Origin: Thermoplasmata archaeon
Lineage (GTDB): Archaea > Thermoplasmatota > Thermoplasmata > Lutacidiplasmatales > UBA184
NCBI GenBank assembly: GCA_027315455.1
Contig: DAHUXZ010000009.1
Location: 1 to 64,000 of the forward strand
Reading direction: 5' to 3'
DNA: 64,000 nt
The translations under genes were made by a program, and so were the position numbers. The notes beneath the pieces were generated by a model that was not told the origin of the DNA, ran no database searches, and saw only the letters and a list, made by a program, of their open reading frames with translations. Positions 28,703 to 38,452 of the stretch are shown here, in pieces. How positions within the stretch are numbered: position 1 is the stretch's first letter; each line of letters opens with the position of its first letter.

Positions 28703-29378
28703 CGAGGCCGACTCCCCCGCCGCCCCGGCCGCCGAGAAGAAGCCGGCCGCACCGAAGGCTCCCCGGGCCCCCCGCGCGCCCCGGACCGTGACGGCGCCGG
28801 CCGAGAAGGGCGAGACGCCCGCGGCCGCCCGGCCGTCGGCGGCGAAGCCCGCGACCACGACCCCCGCCGCCGGGACTGCGGCTCCGGCCCAGAAGGCCCC
28901 CACGCCTCCGGCCCAGAAGGCCCCCACGCCTCCGGCGCCCGCCCCCGCGGCCGTGCCGAAGGGGACGGTCGTGGACGCGAGCGGTCTCGTCCTCGGCCGC
29001 GCCGCGAGCGTCATCGCCCAGCGCCTCCTGCGCGGGGAGCTCATCGTCGTCGTCAACGCCGAGAAGAGCGTCGTGACGGGTTCCCGCGCGTCGGTCCTCG
29101 GCCACTACCGCGAGAGCCGCGCCCGTGGCTCGGTCCGCAGCGGCCCGCACTTCCCCCGCTACCCGGACCGCATCTTCCGCCGCACGGTCCGGGGGATGCT
29201 ACCGCATCTCAAGACCCGCGGCAAGGAGGCGCTCGACCGCCTCACGGTGCACATCGGCGTGCCCCCCGAGCTCTCGGGGGTCGCCCGCGTCTCGATCGAC
29301 CAGGCCCGCGTGCGCCCCGCGCTCCGGGCCCCGACGACCCTCCAGGAGATCAGCCGCCTGCTCGGAGCCCGTGTATGA
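28695..29378 (+). CDS. rpl13: 50S ribosomal protein L13 with long N-terminal Ala/Pro/Lys-rich extension
   Basis: C-terminal VVDASGLVLGRAASVIAQRLLRGELIVVVNAEKSVVTGSRASVLGHYRESRARG is L13; about 85 residue low-complexity extension precedes it. Confidence 0.9.
   Translation: MPDEADSPAAPAAEKKPAAPKAPRAPRAPRTVTAPAEKGETPAAARPSAAKPATTTPAAGTAAPAQKAPTPPAQKAPTPPAPAPAAVPKGTVVDASGLVLGRAASVIAQRLLRGELIVVVNAEKSVVTGSRASVLGHYRESRARGSVRSGPHFPRYPDRIFRRTVRGMLPHLKTRGKEALDRLTVHIGVPPELSGVARVSIDQARVRPALRAPTTLQEISRLLGARV
28884..28931 (+). repeat. 24-bp perfect tandem duplication inside L13 extension
   Basis: CCGGCCCAGAAGGCCCCCACGCCT x2 (28884-28907, 28908-28931), encoding PAQKAPTP repeats. Confidence 0.9.
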
Positions 29379-29782
29379 AGGCCCCCGTCATCGTCCAGGC
29401 GACCGGCAAGCGGAAGGAGGCGATCGCCCGCGCGACGATCCGCAAGGGCGCCGGGCGCGTCTGGATCAACCGCCGCCCGCTCGAGATCGTCGAGCCCGAG
29501 ACGGTCCGCCAGAAGATCCAAGAGCCGCTCCTCATGGTCGGCGACCGCTGGCACGCGCTCGACATCAGCGTCGACATCCAGGGCGGCGGGATCATCGGCC
29601 AGGCCTCGGCGGCCCGGACCGCGGTCGCGCGCGGCCTCCTCGCCTGGCTCAAGGACCCCGCCCTCACGGACATGTTCAAGCGCTACGACCGGTCGCTGAT
29701 CGTCAACGACCCCCGCCGCAAGCTTCCGAAGCGGCCGGGCGGGCGTGGCGCCCGCAAGCGGCGGCAGAAGTCGTACCGCTGA
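29375..29782 (+). CDS. rps9: 30S ribosomal protein S9
   Basis: VQATGKRKEAIARATIRKGAGRVWINRRPLEI...RKLPKRPGGRGARKRRQKSYR. Confidence 0.94.
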   Translation: MKAPVIVQATGKRKEAIARATIRKGAGRVWINRRPLEIVEPETVRQKIQEPLLMVGDRWHALDISVDIQGGGIIGQASAARTAVARGLLAWLKDPALTDMFKRYDRSLIVNDPRRKLPKRPGGRGARKRRQKSYR

Positions 29783-29798
29783 GGAAGGAAGGCCGTCG

Positions 29799-29996
29799 AT
29801 GACGATGATGGTGCCCGTGCGCTGCTTCACCTGCGGCGCCGTGATCGGCCAGAACTGGGACGAGTACCGAGAACGGACCGCGCGGGGCGAGAACGCGGGC
29901 GAGGTACTGACCGCCCTCGGCCTCAGCCGCTACTGCTGCCGCCGGATGCTCCTGACCCACGTCGACCTCCTGGACGAGGTCGGCCCCTACGGGTAG
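29799..29996 (+). CDS. rpoN: DNA-directed RNA polymerase subunit N (Rpb10-like)
   Basis: MVPVRCFTCGAVIGQNWDEYRERT...LGLSRYCCRRMLLTHVDLLDEV. Confidence 0.95.
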   Translation: MTMMVPVRCFTCGAVIGQNWDEYRERTARGENAGEVLTALGLSRYCCRRMLLTHVDLLDEVGPYG

Positions 29997-30099
29997 GGCG
30001 CTCCCGCGTCGTGCGTAGCCCACCGGGCGCTCTCCTTGGGCCGTGGCGCCCCTTGGGCGGCCCTACGGCGGCCCGAGACTCCTTGGAGGACGAGAACCG

Positions 30100-30129
30100 C
30101 TCCGGGCGCCCCTTGCGGGGCGACCGGAG
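30100..30129. terminator. GC hairpin in convergent rpoN / surface-protein intergenic region
   Basis: CTCCGGGCGCCCCTTGCGGGGCGACCGGAG: near-perfect stem, TTGC loop; function inferred only. Confidence 0.3.
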
Positions 30130-30171
30130 ACGTGGGGAATAGGTTCGCGGGTACGGCCGATCCCGGCCGCC

Positions 30172-33100
30172 CTACTCTTCGTCGTCCTCTTCGTCCTTCT
30201 TGGACGACCGCTCGAGGCCGGCCTTCCCGGTGCTCGAGCTCGACGCCTTCCCGGTGCTCGAGCTCGACGGCTTGGCCTTCGAGGAGGGGGTCCCGCCCAT
30301 CCCGCGGCGGCGGTAGAAGAACACCGCGAGCAGGATCAGGACGACGGCAGCGCCCCCGACGGCCCCGTAGATGATGTACTGGCTCGTGGGGTTCGGGTTG
30401 AGGGTCACCTGCACGTGCGCCTGGTTCGCCCCAGCGGTGTAGTCGCCCACGAACTCGTTCGTGGCCGTCGCGTTCGCCCAGAGGTCCCACGTCCCCGTGC
30501 GGCCGGGGTTGAAGGAGATCTGCGCGCGCACCGTGTGGTTGTACGGGAGGTTCACGACCCCCGCCCACGGCGAGGTCGCGACGACCCCGCTGCTCGAGTA
30601 GTTGTAGTAGCTCACGGTGCCGCCGATCCCGATCTGGGAGCCGCCCCCGCCCGGCGAGAGCAGGTAGAAGCGCACGGCGAGCGCCTCGGCCGTCGAGTTC
30701 TTCCCGATCGTGTTGGTGACGTTGACCCAGACCGTGTAGGACGTCCCCTCGGTCATCGTCGTGGGGGTGGTGAGGTTCGACACGGAGAGGACGGGCCGCT
30801 GGCTCGTGTTGATGCTCACGGTCAGCTGGCTCGTCGTGTAGGCGGTGTTGCCCGCGCGGTCCGTGACGGTCAGGTTCACCGTGTAGGGCTTCGACTGGGG
30901 GGCCAGCCACAGCTGAGGCTTCGCCGGGAGCTTGAATCCCGGCTGGACCGCGGGCTGGGAGATCGTGCGGTTCGCCGAGCGGTTCACCGGGTTGGTGATG
31001 TTCCAGAAGTACGACGCGATCGAGCCGTTGTGCGGGTCGGTCGAGTTCGTCGCCACGAGCACCACGTCGGCGGTGCCGTTCGACCCCTCGATGATGCCCG
31101 AGCTCGAGATCGTCCGACCGGCGGAGTCCTGGATCGCCAGGACGGGCGTCGGCTTCTCGGTGTCGTTGACCAGGACGACGAGCGTGGCCGAGGCGAGATG
31201 GCCCGCGCCGTCCCAGACCTTGAGCGAGACGTTGTACTCCCAGCCGTAGAAGGTCGCGGCGAACGGGAACGGCAGGGTGCCGTTCGTGTAGTAGTCGCCC
31301 GCCCCGAGGAACGTCAGCGTGAGGTTCCGCTGGGACGGGTTCGTGACGCCGCTGCTCGCCGTGTAGTTCGCGGTCGTCTGGTAGCCGCCCGCGCTCGTGA
31401 TGTTCCACGAGGCGATCGACAGTATCCCGTGGACCGGCGCGCCGGAGTAGACCGTGTCCGAGCTCAGGGACGCGTTGAAGTGCAGCGTCCGCGACCAGTT
31501 CACCCAGACGTAGGAAACGCTACCCGAGCTGAGCACGGTCGCGTTCGTGCTGATCTGCGCCGTCGGCGGGACATTGTCCGTATAGACGGTGAAGGCCGTC
31601 GCGCTCGTGCGGCCGCCGCTCGACGTCACCGTCAGCGAGCCCGCGTAGCTCTGGGCCCCCGTGTAGGTGTGGTAGGTGGTCGGGCTCGAGGTGTTGGTGA
31701 ACGTCCCGTCGCCCCACGCCCACTGGTAGAGGGTCCCGTTGGTCCCGGCGGGGAACGTCGAGTTCAGCGCGCTGAACGTCGCGTTCTCGCCGGAGCCGAT
31801 GATGACCTCGTAGTGGCCGCGGGTCTGGTTGAGGACGTTCGCCTTCGAGAAGGCGAAGTTCGAGGTCGTCACGTTGACGATCGCCGTCACGTTGGCGTAG
31901 CGGACGACCGAGAACGTCGCGGTCGAGCTCGGCGAGGCGCTCGGGAGCGAGACCAGCGTGAAGCTCGTCCAGGTCCCACCGGGTCCCGCGGGGGCGAGGC
32001 GGCTCTGCGCGGGAACGGGGTTGCCCGCGGCGAGGACGTAGCCCGAGGGGAGGACGACGGTGTAGTTGAACACCTGGCCGTTGGTCGGGTGGCGGAAGTT
32101 GAACGACACGGTGTAGTTCTTCGCGCTCGCGGCGAGGGAGCCCGTCACGTTGTAGGCCTGGGCCCAGTAAAGGTCGAGCGACGCGCTCGAGGTGAGGCCG
32201 CAGGTCGCCGTGCAGGTCGTCGTGTTGGTGAAGGTGTAGTTCGTCGGCTGGCCGAACCCGACCGCCCCGCCCGCGGCGGCGACGGCGAGGTTGCTCTGGC
32301 CGGCGGCGAAGAACGGTCCGCTCGCGTTGATCCAGCCGAGGACGTGCGTCAGGTTCGCCGCGTCGAAGGCGAGGTTGTGCTGCCAGTCGAGCGCGAGCTG
32401 CGCCCAGAGCTGGCCGACGGAGGCGTTCGTGAGGTCGGGGAAGACGGAGTCGTTGCCCAGCGTCGCCTGGGTCGCCACCGCCACCTTGCCGAACCCGCTC
32501 GAGAAGTTGAGGGTCGTCAGGTACTGCGCGGGGGGCACCTGCGGGCGCGAGAGGACGATGTGGGGGTTCGGCCCCGAGCCGTTCGGGCTCGCCGCCGAGA
32601 TCGTCACCGGGTAGCTCACCGTCTGCCAGCCCACGGGGGCGAGGACGACCTCGAAGGTCCGTGCGCCGGTGCCGGTGAAGCCGGCCGGGTACGCCCCGAA
32701 GCTGTAGTAGCCGCCGGCCGGGGTCGGAGCGCTGTAGATGTAGCTGGTCGAGGTGTCGACCACCGTCACGTTGCCGCCGGCCGGGATGTGGGCCGACGGG
32801 TTCGCGACCTGGTTGACCCAGCCCCAGACCATGTAGTTCGCGACGACCGGGTTCACCGTCTGCTTCGCGGAGTTGACCGTCACCTGAAGGAGGCTGTAGT
32901 GGTTCGGGTTGCCGGGAACGATCGTCTCGAGGACCCAGGTCCCGTAGGGGACCGAGAGGGAGAACTCCCCGACCACGGTGGTGTTCGTCGCCTTCGCGAC
33001 GGTCGTGTTGTTGGCGTAGACGAACCCGCTGATCGTGGGCTGGAGCAGCTCGACGAGCGCGCCGCCCTGCGGCTGGCCGTTGTAGGTGACGTTGCCCCAG

Positions 33101-33564
33101 ATCGTCGCGTTGTACGCGGCGAGGGCGACGCCCGTGACCGTGACGGGGTTGGCCGTCGGGTTCGTCAGGGCCGACGAGCTCTCCCAGTAGTACTGGGGGT
33201 TCGGGTTCTGGGGGATGACGGCGCAGGGGTTGCAGCCGTAGAGGTGGGCGTGGGCTTGGGGAGGGACCCAGACGCCCCACCAGCCGGGGGCGAGGCCGCC
33301 CGCGGTGTTGGCGGCGGTGAAGCTGAACTGGCCGCTCAGCGAGGCCGTCGTGGTAGCGGAGACCTGGTGGGTCGCGGACGAGATCAGGTTCACGGTGACC
33401 CCCGCAGGAACCGGCGGCGGCGACCCGCCGCCTGCCTGGTCGACGTACCCCAGTAGGGTATAGGTCGGTCCGGCCGCTCGCGCCCCCGGCACCGAGGCCA
33501 GCGAACCCGCCAGCACCAGCACGACGAGGGCCCACAACGCGGCTCGCGGTAGCCCGTTAACCAT
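30172..33564 (-). CDS. Large secreted surface glycoprotein-like protein with PKD-like domain and C-terminal TM anchor
   Basis: Signal peptide LPRAALWALVVLVLAGSLASVPGARA; many NxS/T sequons; YQWAWGDGTFTNTSSPTTYHTYTGAQSYAGSLTV (PKD-like); C-terminal TM YIIYGAVGGAAVVLILLAVFFYRRR. Confidence 0.85.
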   Translation of the reverse strand: MVNGLPRAALWALVVLVLAGSLASVPGARAAGPTYTLLGYVDQAGGGSPPPVPAGVTVNLISSATHQVSATTTASLSGQFSFTAANTAGGLAPGWWGVWVPPQAHAHLYGCNPCAVIPQNPNPQYYWESSSALTNPTANPVTVTGVALAAYNATIWGNVTYNGQPQGGALVELLQPTISGFVYANNTTVAKATNTTVVGEFSLSVPYGTWVLETIVPGNPNHYSLLQVTVNSAKQTVNPVVANYMVWGWVNQVANPSAHIPAGGNVTVVDTSTSYIYSAPTPAGGYYSFGAYPAGFTGTGARTFEVVLAPVGWQTVSYPVTISAASPNGSGPNPHIVLSRPQVPPAQYLTTLNFSSGFGKVAVATQATLGNDSVFPDLTNASVGQLWAQLALDWQHNLAFDAANLTHVLGWINASGPFFAAGQSNLAVAAAGGAVGFGQPTNYTFTNTTTCTATCGLTSSASLDLYWAQAYNVTGSLAASAKNYTVSFNFRHPTNGQVFNYTVVLPSGYVLAAGNPVPAQSRLAPAGPGGTWTSFTLVSLPSASPSSTATFSVVRYANVTAIVNVTTSNFAFSKANVLNQTRGHYEVIIGSGENATFSALNSTFPAGTNGTLYQWAWGDGTFTNTSSPTTYHTYTGAQSYAGSLTVTSSGGRTSATAFTVYTDNVPPTAQISTNATVLSSGSVSYVWVNWSRTLHFNASLSSDTVYSGAPVHGILSIASWNITSAGGYQTTANYTASSGVTNPSQRNLTLTFLGAGDYYTNGTLPFPFAATFYGWEYNVSLKVWDGAGHLASATLVVLVNDTEKPTPVLAIQDSAGRTISSSGIIEGSNGTADVVLVATNSTDPHNGSIASYFWNITNPVNRSANRTISQPAVQPGFKLPAKPQLWLAPQSKPYTVNLTVTDRAGNTAYTTSQLTVSINTSQRPVLSVSNLTTPTTMTEGTSYTVWVNVTNTIGKNSTAEALAVRFYLLSPGGGGSQIGIGGTVSYYNYSSSGVVATSPWAGVVNLPYNHTVRAQISFNPGRTGTWDLWANATATNEFVGDYTAGANQAHVQVTLNPNPTSQYIIYGAVGGAAVVLILLAVFFYRRRGMGGTPSSKAKPSSSSTGKASSSSTGKAGLERSSKKDEEDDEE
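30221..30268 (-). repeat. 24-bp perfect tandem duplication in cytoplasmic tail of surface protein
   Basis: GCCTTCCCGGTGCTCGAGCTCGAC x2 (30221-30244, 30245-30268), encoding SSSSTGKA repeats. Confidence 0.9.
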
Positions 33565-33676
33565 CGCGTTTCACGACTCCCTGTAAGTGTTCCCTATCGG
33601 GAAACTCGGCGCCGAACCTTGCCCCCCTACATATAGCTTGCCGACCGCGGGGGCGCCCCCCACCCGCGGCCCTGCG

Positions 33677-35899
33677 CTACCGGTAGATCGCCTGGACGGG
33701 CTCCTCGCGGCGGCGCCCGACGCGCTCGCGGGAGAGCTGGCGTTGGAAGTCCTCGTAGAACTTGAGCATCTCCGGGTCGCAGGAGGGGTGGACGAGCTTG
33801 AACGCCTCGTCGAAGTGGGCCATCGTCACTTTCGACGCCTTCAGGTTCTCCCGGATCGCGACCAGGCCCGCCTCGCGGGCGAGGGCGGCGAGGTCGCTCC
33901 CGACGAACCCGTCGCTCCGCTGGGCGAGCTCGCTCAACGAGACGTCCTCGAGGGGCATCTTCCGCGTGTGGACCTTCAGGATCTCGAGCCGACCGGCCGT
34001 GTTCGGCGGCTCGACGTACAGGAGCCGGTCGAAGCGGCCGGTCCGCGTGAGCGCCTCATCGAGGATGTCGGGACGGTTCGTCGCCGCGAGGACCAGGACC
34101 CGCTCGAGCGACTCGAGGCCGTCGATGCTGGTGAGGAGCTGGTTGACGATCCGCTCGGTGACCCCGCTCGACGTCTGGAGGCCCCGCCTCGGTGCGATGG
34201 CGTCGATCTCGTCGATGAAGACGATCGCGGGCGACGCCTGGCGGGCCTTCTTGAAGATCATCCGGATCGCCTTCTCGCTCTCGCCCACCCACTTGCTCAT
34301 CACCTCGGGGCCCTTGACCGAGATGAAGTTCGCCTGGCTCTCCGTGGCGGCCGCCTTCGCGAGGAGGGTCTTCCCCACGCCCGGGGGCCCGTAGAGGAGG
34401 ATCCCGCGCGGCGGCTCGATGCCGATGTGGCGGTAGACGGCCGGGTTGCGGAACGGCAGCTCGACGGACTCCTGGAGCGACTGCTTGATCCCATCGAGGC
34501 CGCCGACCTCGGCCCAGCGGACCGTCGGGATCTCGATGGTGACGTCCCTTAGGCTGGAGGGCTCGATCTGCTTGAGCGCCTCCTTGAAATCGCGCTCGGT
34601 GACCTTCATCCGTTCGAGAAGCGACAGCGGGATCGGCTTGTCGAAGTCGATCTCGGGCAGGTAACGGCGCAGCGCCCGCATCGCCGCCTCCCGCCCGAGG
34701 GCGGCGAGGTCGGCCCCGACGAAGCCGTGGCTGAGACCGGCGAGCTCGCGCAGGATGCGGTCGCGGTCCCGGTCCGAGCCTTCGATCGGCATGCCGCGGG
34801 TGTGGATCATGAGGATCTCGAGGCGCCCGGCCTGGGTCGGGACGCCGATCTCGATCTCCCGGTCGAAGCGGCCGGGGCGGCGGAGGGCGGGGTCGATCGC
34901 CTCCTCGCGGTTCGTGGCCGCGATGACGATGACGTTGCCGCGGCCGGAAAGTCCGTCCATCAGGGTGAGGAGCTGGGCGACGACGCGCCGTTCGACCTCC
35001 CCCACCACCTCGTCCCGCCGGGGCGCGATCGAGTCGAGTTCGTCGATGAAGACCACCGACGGGGCGTTCTTCTCGGCCTCCTCGAACTTCTCGCGGAGCT
35101 CCTTCTCGCTCTCGCCGTAGTACTTCGAGATGATCTCGGGGCCCTGGATCCCGATGAAGTGGGCCCCGGCCTCGTTCGCGACGGCCTTCGCGATCAAGGT
35201 CTTCCCGGTTCCCGGCGGCCCGTAGAGGAGCACGCCCTTCGGGGGGGAGATGGCGAGCCGGTCGAACAGCTCCGGGTGCTTGAGCGGCAGCTCGATCATC
35301 TCGCGGACGCGGCCGAGCTTCTCCTTGAGCCCCCCGATGTCCTCGTAGGAGACGCGCGGGGCGGCGACCTCGGTCTCGGTGACCGTCTCGTCCTTGATCG
35401 TGATGAGGGTCGTCGGCCCGACCTGGACCGTTCCCTTCGGCTGGGTCGAGACGACCATGAACGGGAGCGACCCGCCCATGAGGAAGACCCCGGGGATCAC
35501 GAAAACGTCCCCCCGGACGAACGGCCGGCGCGACAGCGCCTTCGAGACGAACGACTCGAGGCCGGGCCCGAGGTCCATCTTCGCCGAGCCGGAGTAGATC
35601 GGCGCGATCGTCACCGCGTCGGCGATCGGACAGTCGATCCGCTGGACGAGGACCCGGTCGCCGATGCTGACGCCGGCGTTGCGACGTACGACGGCCTCGA
35701 CACGGACGAGGCCCTTGCCCTCGTCGTCCTGCTGGGCGCGGTTCACGACGGCCGCCGTCGTCTTTCGGCCGCGGATCTCGATGATGTCGCCGACACCGAC
35801 CTTGAGGCGCTGGCGGGTCCCGACGTCGAGCCGCGCGGTCCCGAGCCCGATGTCCTGCTGGAACGCCTCGGCGACCCGGAGGGTGACGGCCTCCCCCAT
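33677..35899 (-). CDS. CDC48/VCP AAA ATPase (double AAA)
   Basis: Two modules: [27 protein letters not shown] / [27 protein letters not shown], both followed by Walker B FIDE[LI]D. Start set at MGEAVTLRV downstream of the TATA box. Confidence 0.95.
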   Translation of the reverse strand: MGEAVTLRVAEAFQQDIGLGTARLDVGTRQRLKVGVGDIIEIRGRKTTAAVVNRAQQDDEGKGLVRVEAVVRRNAGVSIGDRVLVQRIDCPIADAVTIAPIYSGSAKMDLGPGLESFVSKALSRRPFVRGDVFVIPGVFLMGGSLPFMVVSTQPKGTVQVGPTTLITIKDETVTETEVAAPRVSYEDIGGLKEKLGRVREMIELPLKHPELFDRLAISPPKGVLLYGPPGTGKTLIAKAVANEAGAHFIGIQGPEIISKYYGESEKELREKFEEAEKNAPSVVFIDELDSIAPRRDEVVGEVERRVVAQLLTLMDGLSGRGNVIVIAATNREEAIDPALRRPGRFDREIEIGVPTQAGRLEILMIHTRGMPIEGSDRDRDRILRELAGLSHGFVGADLAALGREAAMRALRRYLPEIDFDKPIPLSLLERMKVTERDFKEALKQIEPSSLRDVTIEIPTVRWAEVGGLDGIKQSLQESVELPFRNPAVYRHIGIEPPRGILLYGPPGVGKTLLAKAAATESQANFISVKGPEVMSKWVGESEKAIRMIFKKARQASPAIVFIDEIDAIAPRRGLQTSSGVTERIVNQLLTSIDGLESLERVLVLAATNRPDILDEALTRTGRFDRLLYVEPPNTAGRLEILKVHTRKMPLEDVSLSELAQRSDGFVGSDLAALAREAGLVAIRENLKASKVTMAHFDEAFKLVHPSCDPEMLKFYEDFQRQLSRERVGRRREEPVQAIYR

Positions 35900-35927
35900 C
35901 GATGCGCACCGTTGCACCCGGGAGCGC

Positions 35928-35936
35928 GATATATAC
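35928..35936 (-). promoter_or_regulatory. TATA box candidate for CDC48 gene
   Basis: GATATATAC on + strand, about 30 nt before the ATG at 35899 on the minus strand. Confidence 0.45.
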
Positions 35937-35983
35937 GTTGCTCTCGGGCCCCGCCGGCCGGCGAGCCGGGAGCGCGGTCCCGC

Positions 35984-36796
35984 TCAGAGGGTGCGCTGGC
36001 CCGGCTCGCGCGCGGCGGCCGTGAGGTCGGCCGGGGGGACCCCGAGGACCTCCTGGAGGAGCTCGGCCGTCCCGGGCCCGAAGCCCATGAAGTGGTTGTT
36101 GACGAGGAGGAACGCGTCGCGCGCGGCCGCGCCCTCGTGCTCGAGGTGGGTCCGCATCGCTTCCATCGCCGGACGGCCTTCCCGCTGGATGCCATCGAAG
36201 CGGGTCAGGGCCCGGTCGCCGACGAAGCGGCCGTAGAGGAAATCCCCGGGGACCCAGTACGGCGGCGCGAGCCCCGGGTAGACCGTCCAGACGAGCGCCG
36301 CGCTCCGCCGCTCGAGGAGGGCGCGCGTCGCGGGGACCCACCACGATCGGTGGCGCAGCTCGACGGCGAGCGCAAGGTCCGCCGGGAACGCCGCGAGGAT
36401 CTCCTCGAGGCGCCCCGCGTCCTTCTCCCGACGGAACGACGCGGCGAACTGCGCCACGACCGGCCCGAGCTTTCCGGCCTCGCGCAGCGGGCGCAGCGCC
36501 TCGACGAACGGACCCACCGATTCCGCGAGCGGCGGGCCGACCGGCGCGTGCGTGATCGCCTTCGGGACCTTGAGGGCGAAGAGGAAGCCCGACGGGGTCA
36601 GGGCGGCCCAGCGTCGGACCAGGAAGGGGCTGGGCGACCGGTAGAACGACGAATCGACCTCCACGAGGTCGAAGACCCGCGCGTACCGGCGGAGGTACTC
36701 CCCCGGTGGCGTCCCCTCCGGGTAGAAGACGCCGCGCCAGTCGTCGTAGGACCAGCCGGTGCACCCGACGCGGACGTGCGGCATGCCGACCCCCAC
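35984..36796 (-). CDS. DUF72 family protein
   Basis: VRVGCTGWSYDDWRGVFYPEGTPPGEYLRRYARVFDLVEVDSSFYRSPSPFLVRRWAALTPSGFLFALKVPKAITH. Confidence 0.9.
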   Translation of the reverse strand: MGVGMPHVRVGCTGWSYDDWRGVFYPEGTPPGEYLRRYARVFDLVEVDSSFYRSPSPFLVRRWAALTPSGFLFALKVPKAITHAPVGPPLAESVGPFVEALRPLREAGKLGPVVAQFAASFRREKDAGRLEEILAAFPADLALAVELRHRSWWVPATRALLERRSAALVWTVYPGLAPPYWVPGDFLYGRFVGDRALTRFDGIQREGRPAMEAMRTHLEHEGAAARDAFLLVNNHFMGFGPGTAELLQEVLGVPPADLTAAAREPGQRTL

Positions 36797-36876
36797 CCGG
36801 ACGCGGCGGATTGAGGGTTTCGGCGGCCCGGGAACCCCACGGAAGACAGATAATCCTCCGTTCGCTCGATGGGACG

Positions 36877-37797
36877 ATGGCCCCCGTCACCTCGACGACC
36901 TCTGTGCTGCGACGCCTGTTCGAGGCCGCGGGCTACCGGCTCGAGGACCGGCCGAGCGGCCTCAAGGCGATCCGCAGCCGGGACCACCGCGCCGTTCTCG
37001 TGGTATGGGGCCTGCCGTCCCCCGTGGAGGTAGAGTCCGAGTTCCCCGGGGATGCCGTGCACCGAACGCTCGTCTACGCCGAGGACCCGGGCACCGTCGC
37101 CCGGTCGATCGCCTCCGAGCGGAGCATCGAGGTCCTGGGCCCGGCGACCCTCGGCCCGGCCCTCGGCGAGCTCCTCCTCCCCCCGCCCCCGGCGCCCGGG
37201 GAGAGCGAGACGGAGTCCGAGGAGAGCCCTCTCGAGCCGCCGGCGACCCTCTTTCCGGAAGGCGAGCGGGTCGTGCGGCCCCGGCTCGGGCAAGCGGAGG
37301 CCGAGGCGCTCGCCGGTATCGACCAGGCCCACTACGCCCTGCGCCTCGTCCCGTTCTACGTGACCCCCTATCGGGTCCGCGTCCGGGGCGCCCACGGCGG
37401 CCCGGGCCCGACCTCGGACCACCTGATCGCGGTCAACGCGATCTCCGGCCGCGCCGAGGTCTGGGACCCCGGCGACCGGGAGATCGCGAGCGAGCTCGAC
37501 GTCCCGACGCAGAAGGTCGATGCGTCGCTGAGCGAGGGGGACAGCCGGCAGATCGCCGAGGAGGCGGTCCGCAAGCGCCACACGGTGAGCGTCGACCACT
37601 CCGAGCAGCACGGCGGGGCGCTCGTCATCGAGCGTCGCCGCCTGCCCCCCGGTCCCGACGACCTCCGGCTCGGGCCGACGGTCCTCCTCTACGTGCCGTA
37701 CTGGTACGTCGAAGGGCTGCAGGGTCGCGTCGTCCTGGACTCCGTGACGGGGACCCGCACGCTTCCGGACGACCCGGAGATCGACGCGGTTCGCTGA
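36877..37797 (+). CDS. Uncharacterised protein
   Basis: Uninterrupted 306-codon ORF with protein-like composition: RLFEAAGYRLEDRPSGLKAIRSRDHRAVLVVWG...ALRLVPFYVTPYRVRV...LLYVPYWYVEGLQGRVVLDSVTG. Confidence 0.65.
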   Translation: MAPVTSTTSVLRRLFEAAGYRLEDRPSGLKAIRSRDHRAVLVVWGLPSPVEVESEFPGDAVHRTLVYAEDPGTVARSIASERSIEVLGPATLGPALGELLLPPPPAPGESETESEESPLEPPATLFPEGERVVRPRLGQAEAEALAGIDQAHYALRLVPFYVTPYRVRVRGAHGGPGPTSDHLIAVNAISGRAEVWDPGDREIASELDVPTQKVDASLSEGDSRQIAEEAVRKRHTVSVDHSEQHGGALVIERRRLPPGPDDLRLGPTVLLYVPYWYVEGLQGRVVLDSVTGTRTLPDDPEIDAVR

Positions 37798-37836
37798 CCC
37801 CCTGTCCGTCAAATAGCGCCCCCGCTTCGCGCGGGC

Positions 37837-38448
37837 GTGCTCCTCGAGCGGTTCGCCGTCGGACCGTACCAGAACTTCACCTACCTCGTAGCGGACCGGG
37901 AGGGCGGAGAGGGCGTCGTCATCGACCCGTCGTTCGGGATCGACCCGGTCCTGCACGCGATCGACTCGCGGTCCGTGAAGGTCCGTTTCATCCTCAACAC
38001 CCACAGCCACCCCGACCATGTCGCCGGCAACGGCGAGATCCGCGAGCGGACCGGGGCGAAGGTCGTCGCGCACCGTCGGGCCCCGCTGAACCAGGAGATG
38101 CCCGTCGACGACGGCGACGTCGTCGAATCCGGGCGGATCCGTTTCGAGGTCCTCTACACCCCCGGTCACACTCCCGACTCCGTCCTCTACCGCTTCGAGG
38201 GCCACCTCGCGACCGGCGACACCCTCTTCGTGGGCGAGTGCGGCCGGACCGACCTCCCCGGCGGCGACCCGTCGGCGATGTACGACTCGCTCCTCGGCCG
38301 CGTCGTGAAGCTCGACGATGCGCTCATCGTCCTCCCCGGCCACGACTACGGCGTGACCCCGACCTCGACGATCGGGCGCGAGAAGCAGGAGAACTACGTC
38401 CTGAAGCCCCGCTCGCGCGAGGAATTCATCCGCTTCCTCCGGGAGTAG
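37837..38448 (+). CDS. MBL-fold metallo-hydrolase
   Basis: RFILNTHSHPDHVAGNGEIRERTG...YTPGHTPDSVLYRFEGHLATGDTLFVGECGRTDLPGG. Confidence 0.92.
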   Translation: MLLERFAVGPYQNFTYLVADREGGEGVVIDPSFGIDPVLHAIDSRSVKVRFILNTHSHPDHVAGNGEIRERTGAKVVAHRRAPLNQEMPVDDGDVVESGRIRFEVLYTPGHTPDSVLYRFEGHLATGDTLFVGECGRTDLPGGDPSAMYDSLLGRVVKLDDALIVLPGHDYGVTPTSTIGREKQENYVLKPRSREEFIRFLRE

Positions 38449-38452
38449 GCCG

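Noticed and set aside
30043-33456. 1137-aa plus-strand ORF
   Set aside because: Exactly antisense to the signal-peptide-bearing surface protein; Arg/Gly/Val-rich composition typical of open antisense frames in very GC-rich DNA.
34056-36890. 944-aa minus-strand ORF over the CDC48 and DUF72 genes
   Set aside because: Out-of-frame shadow of CDC48/DUF72 coding sequences; low-complexity Arg/Pro content.
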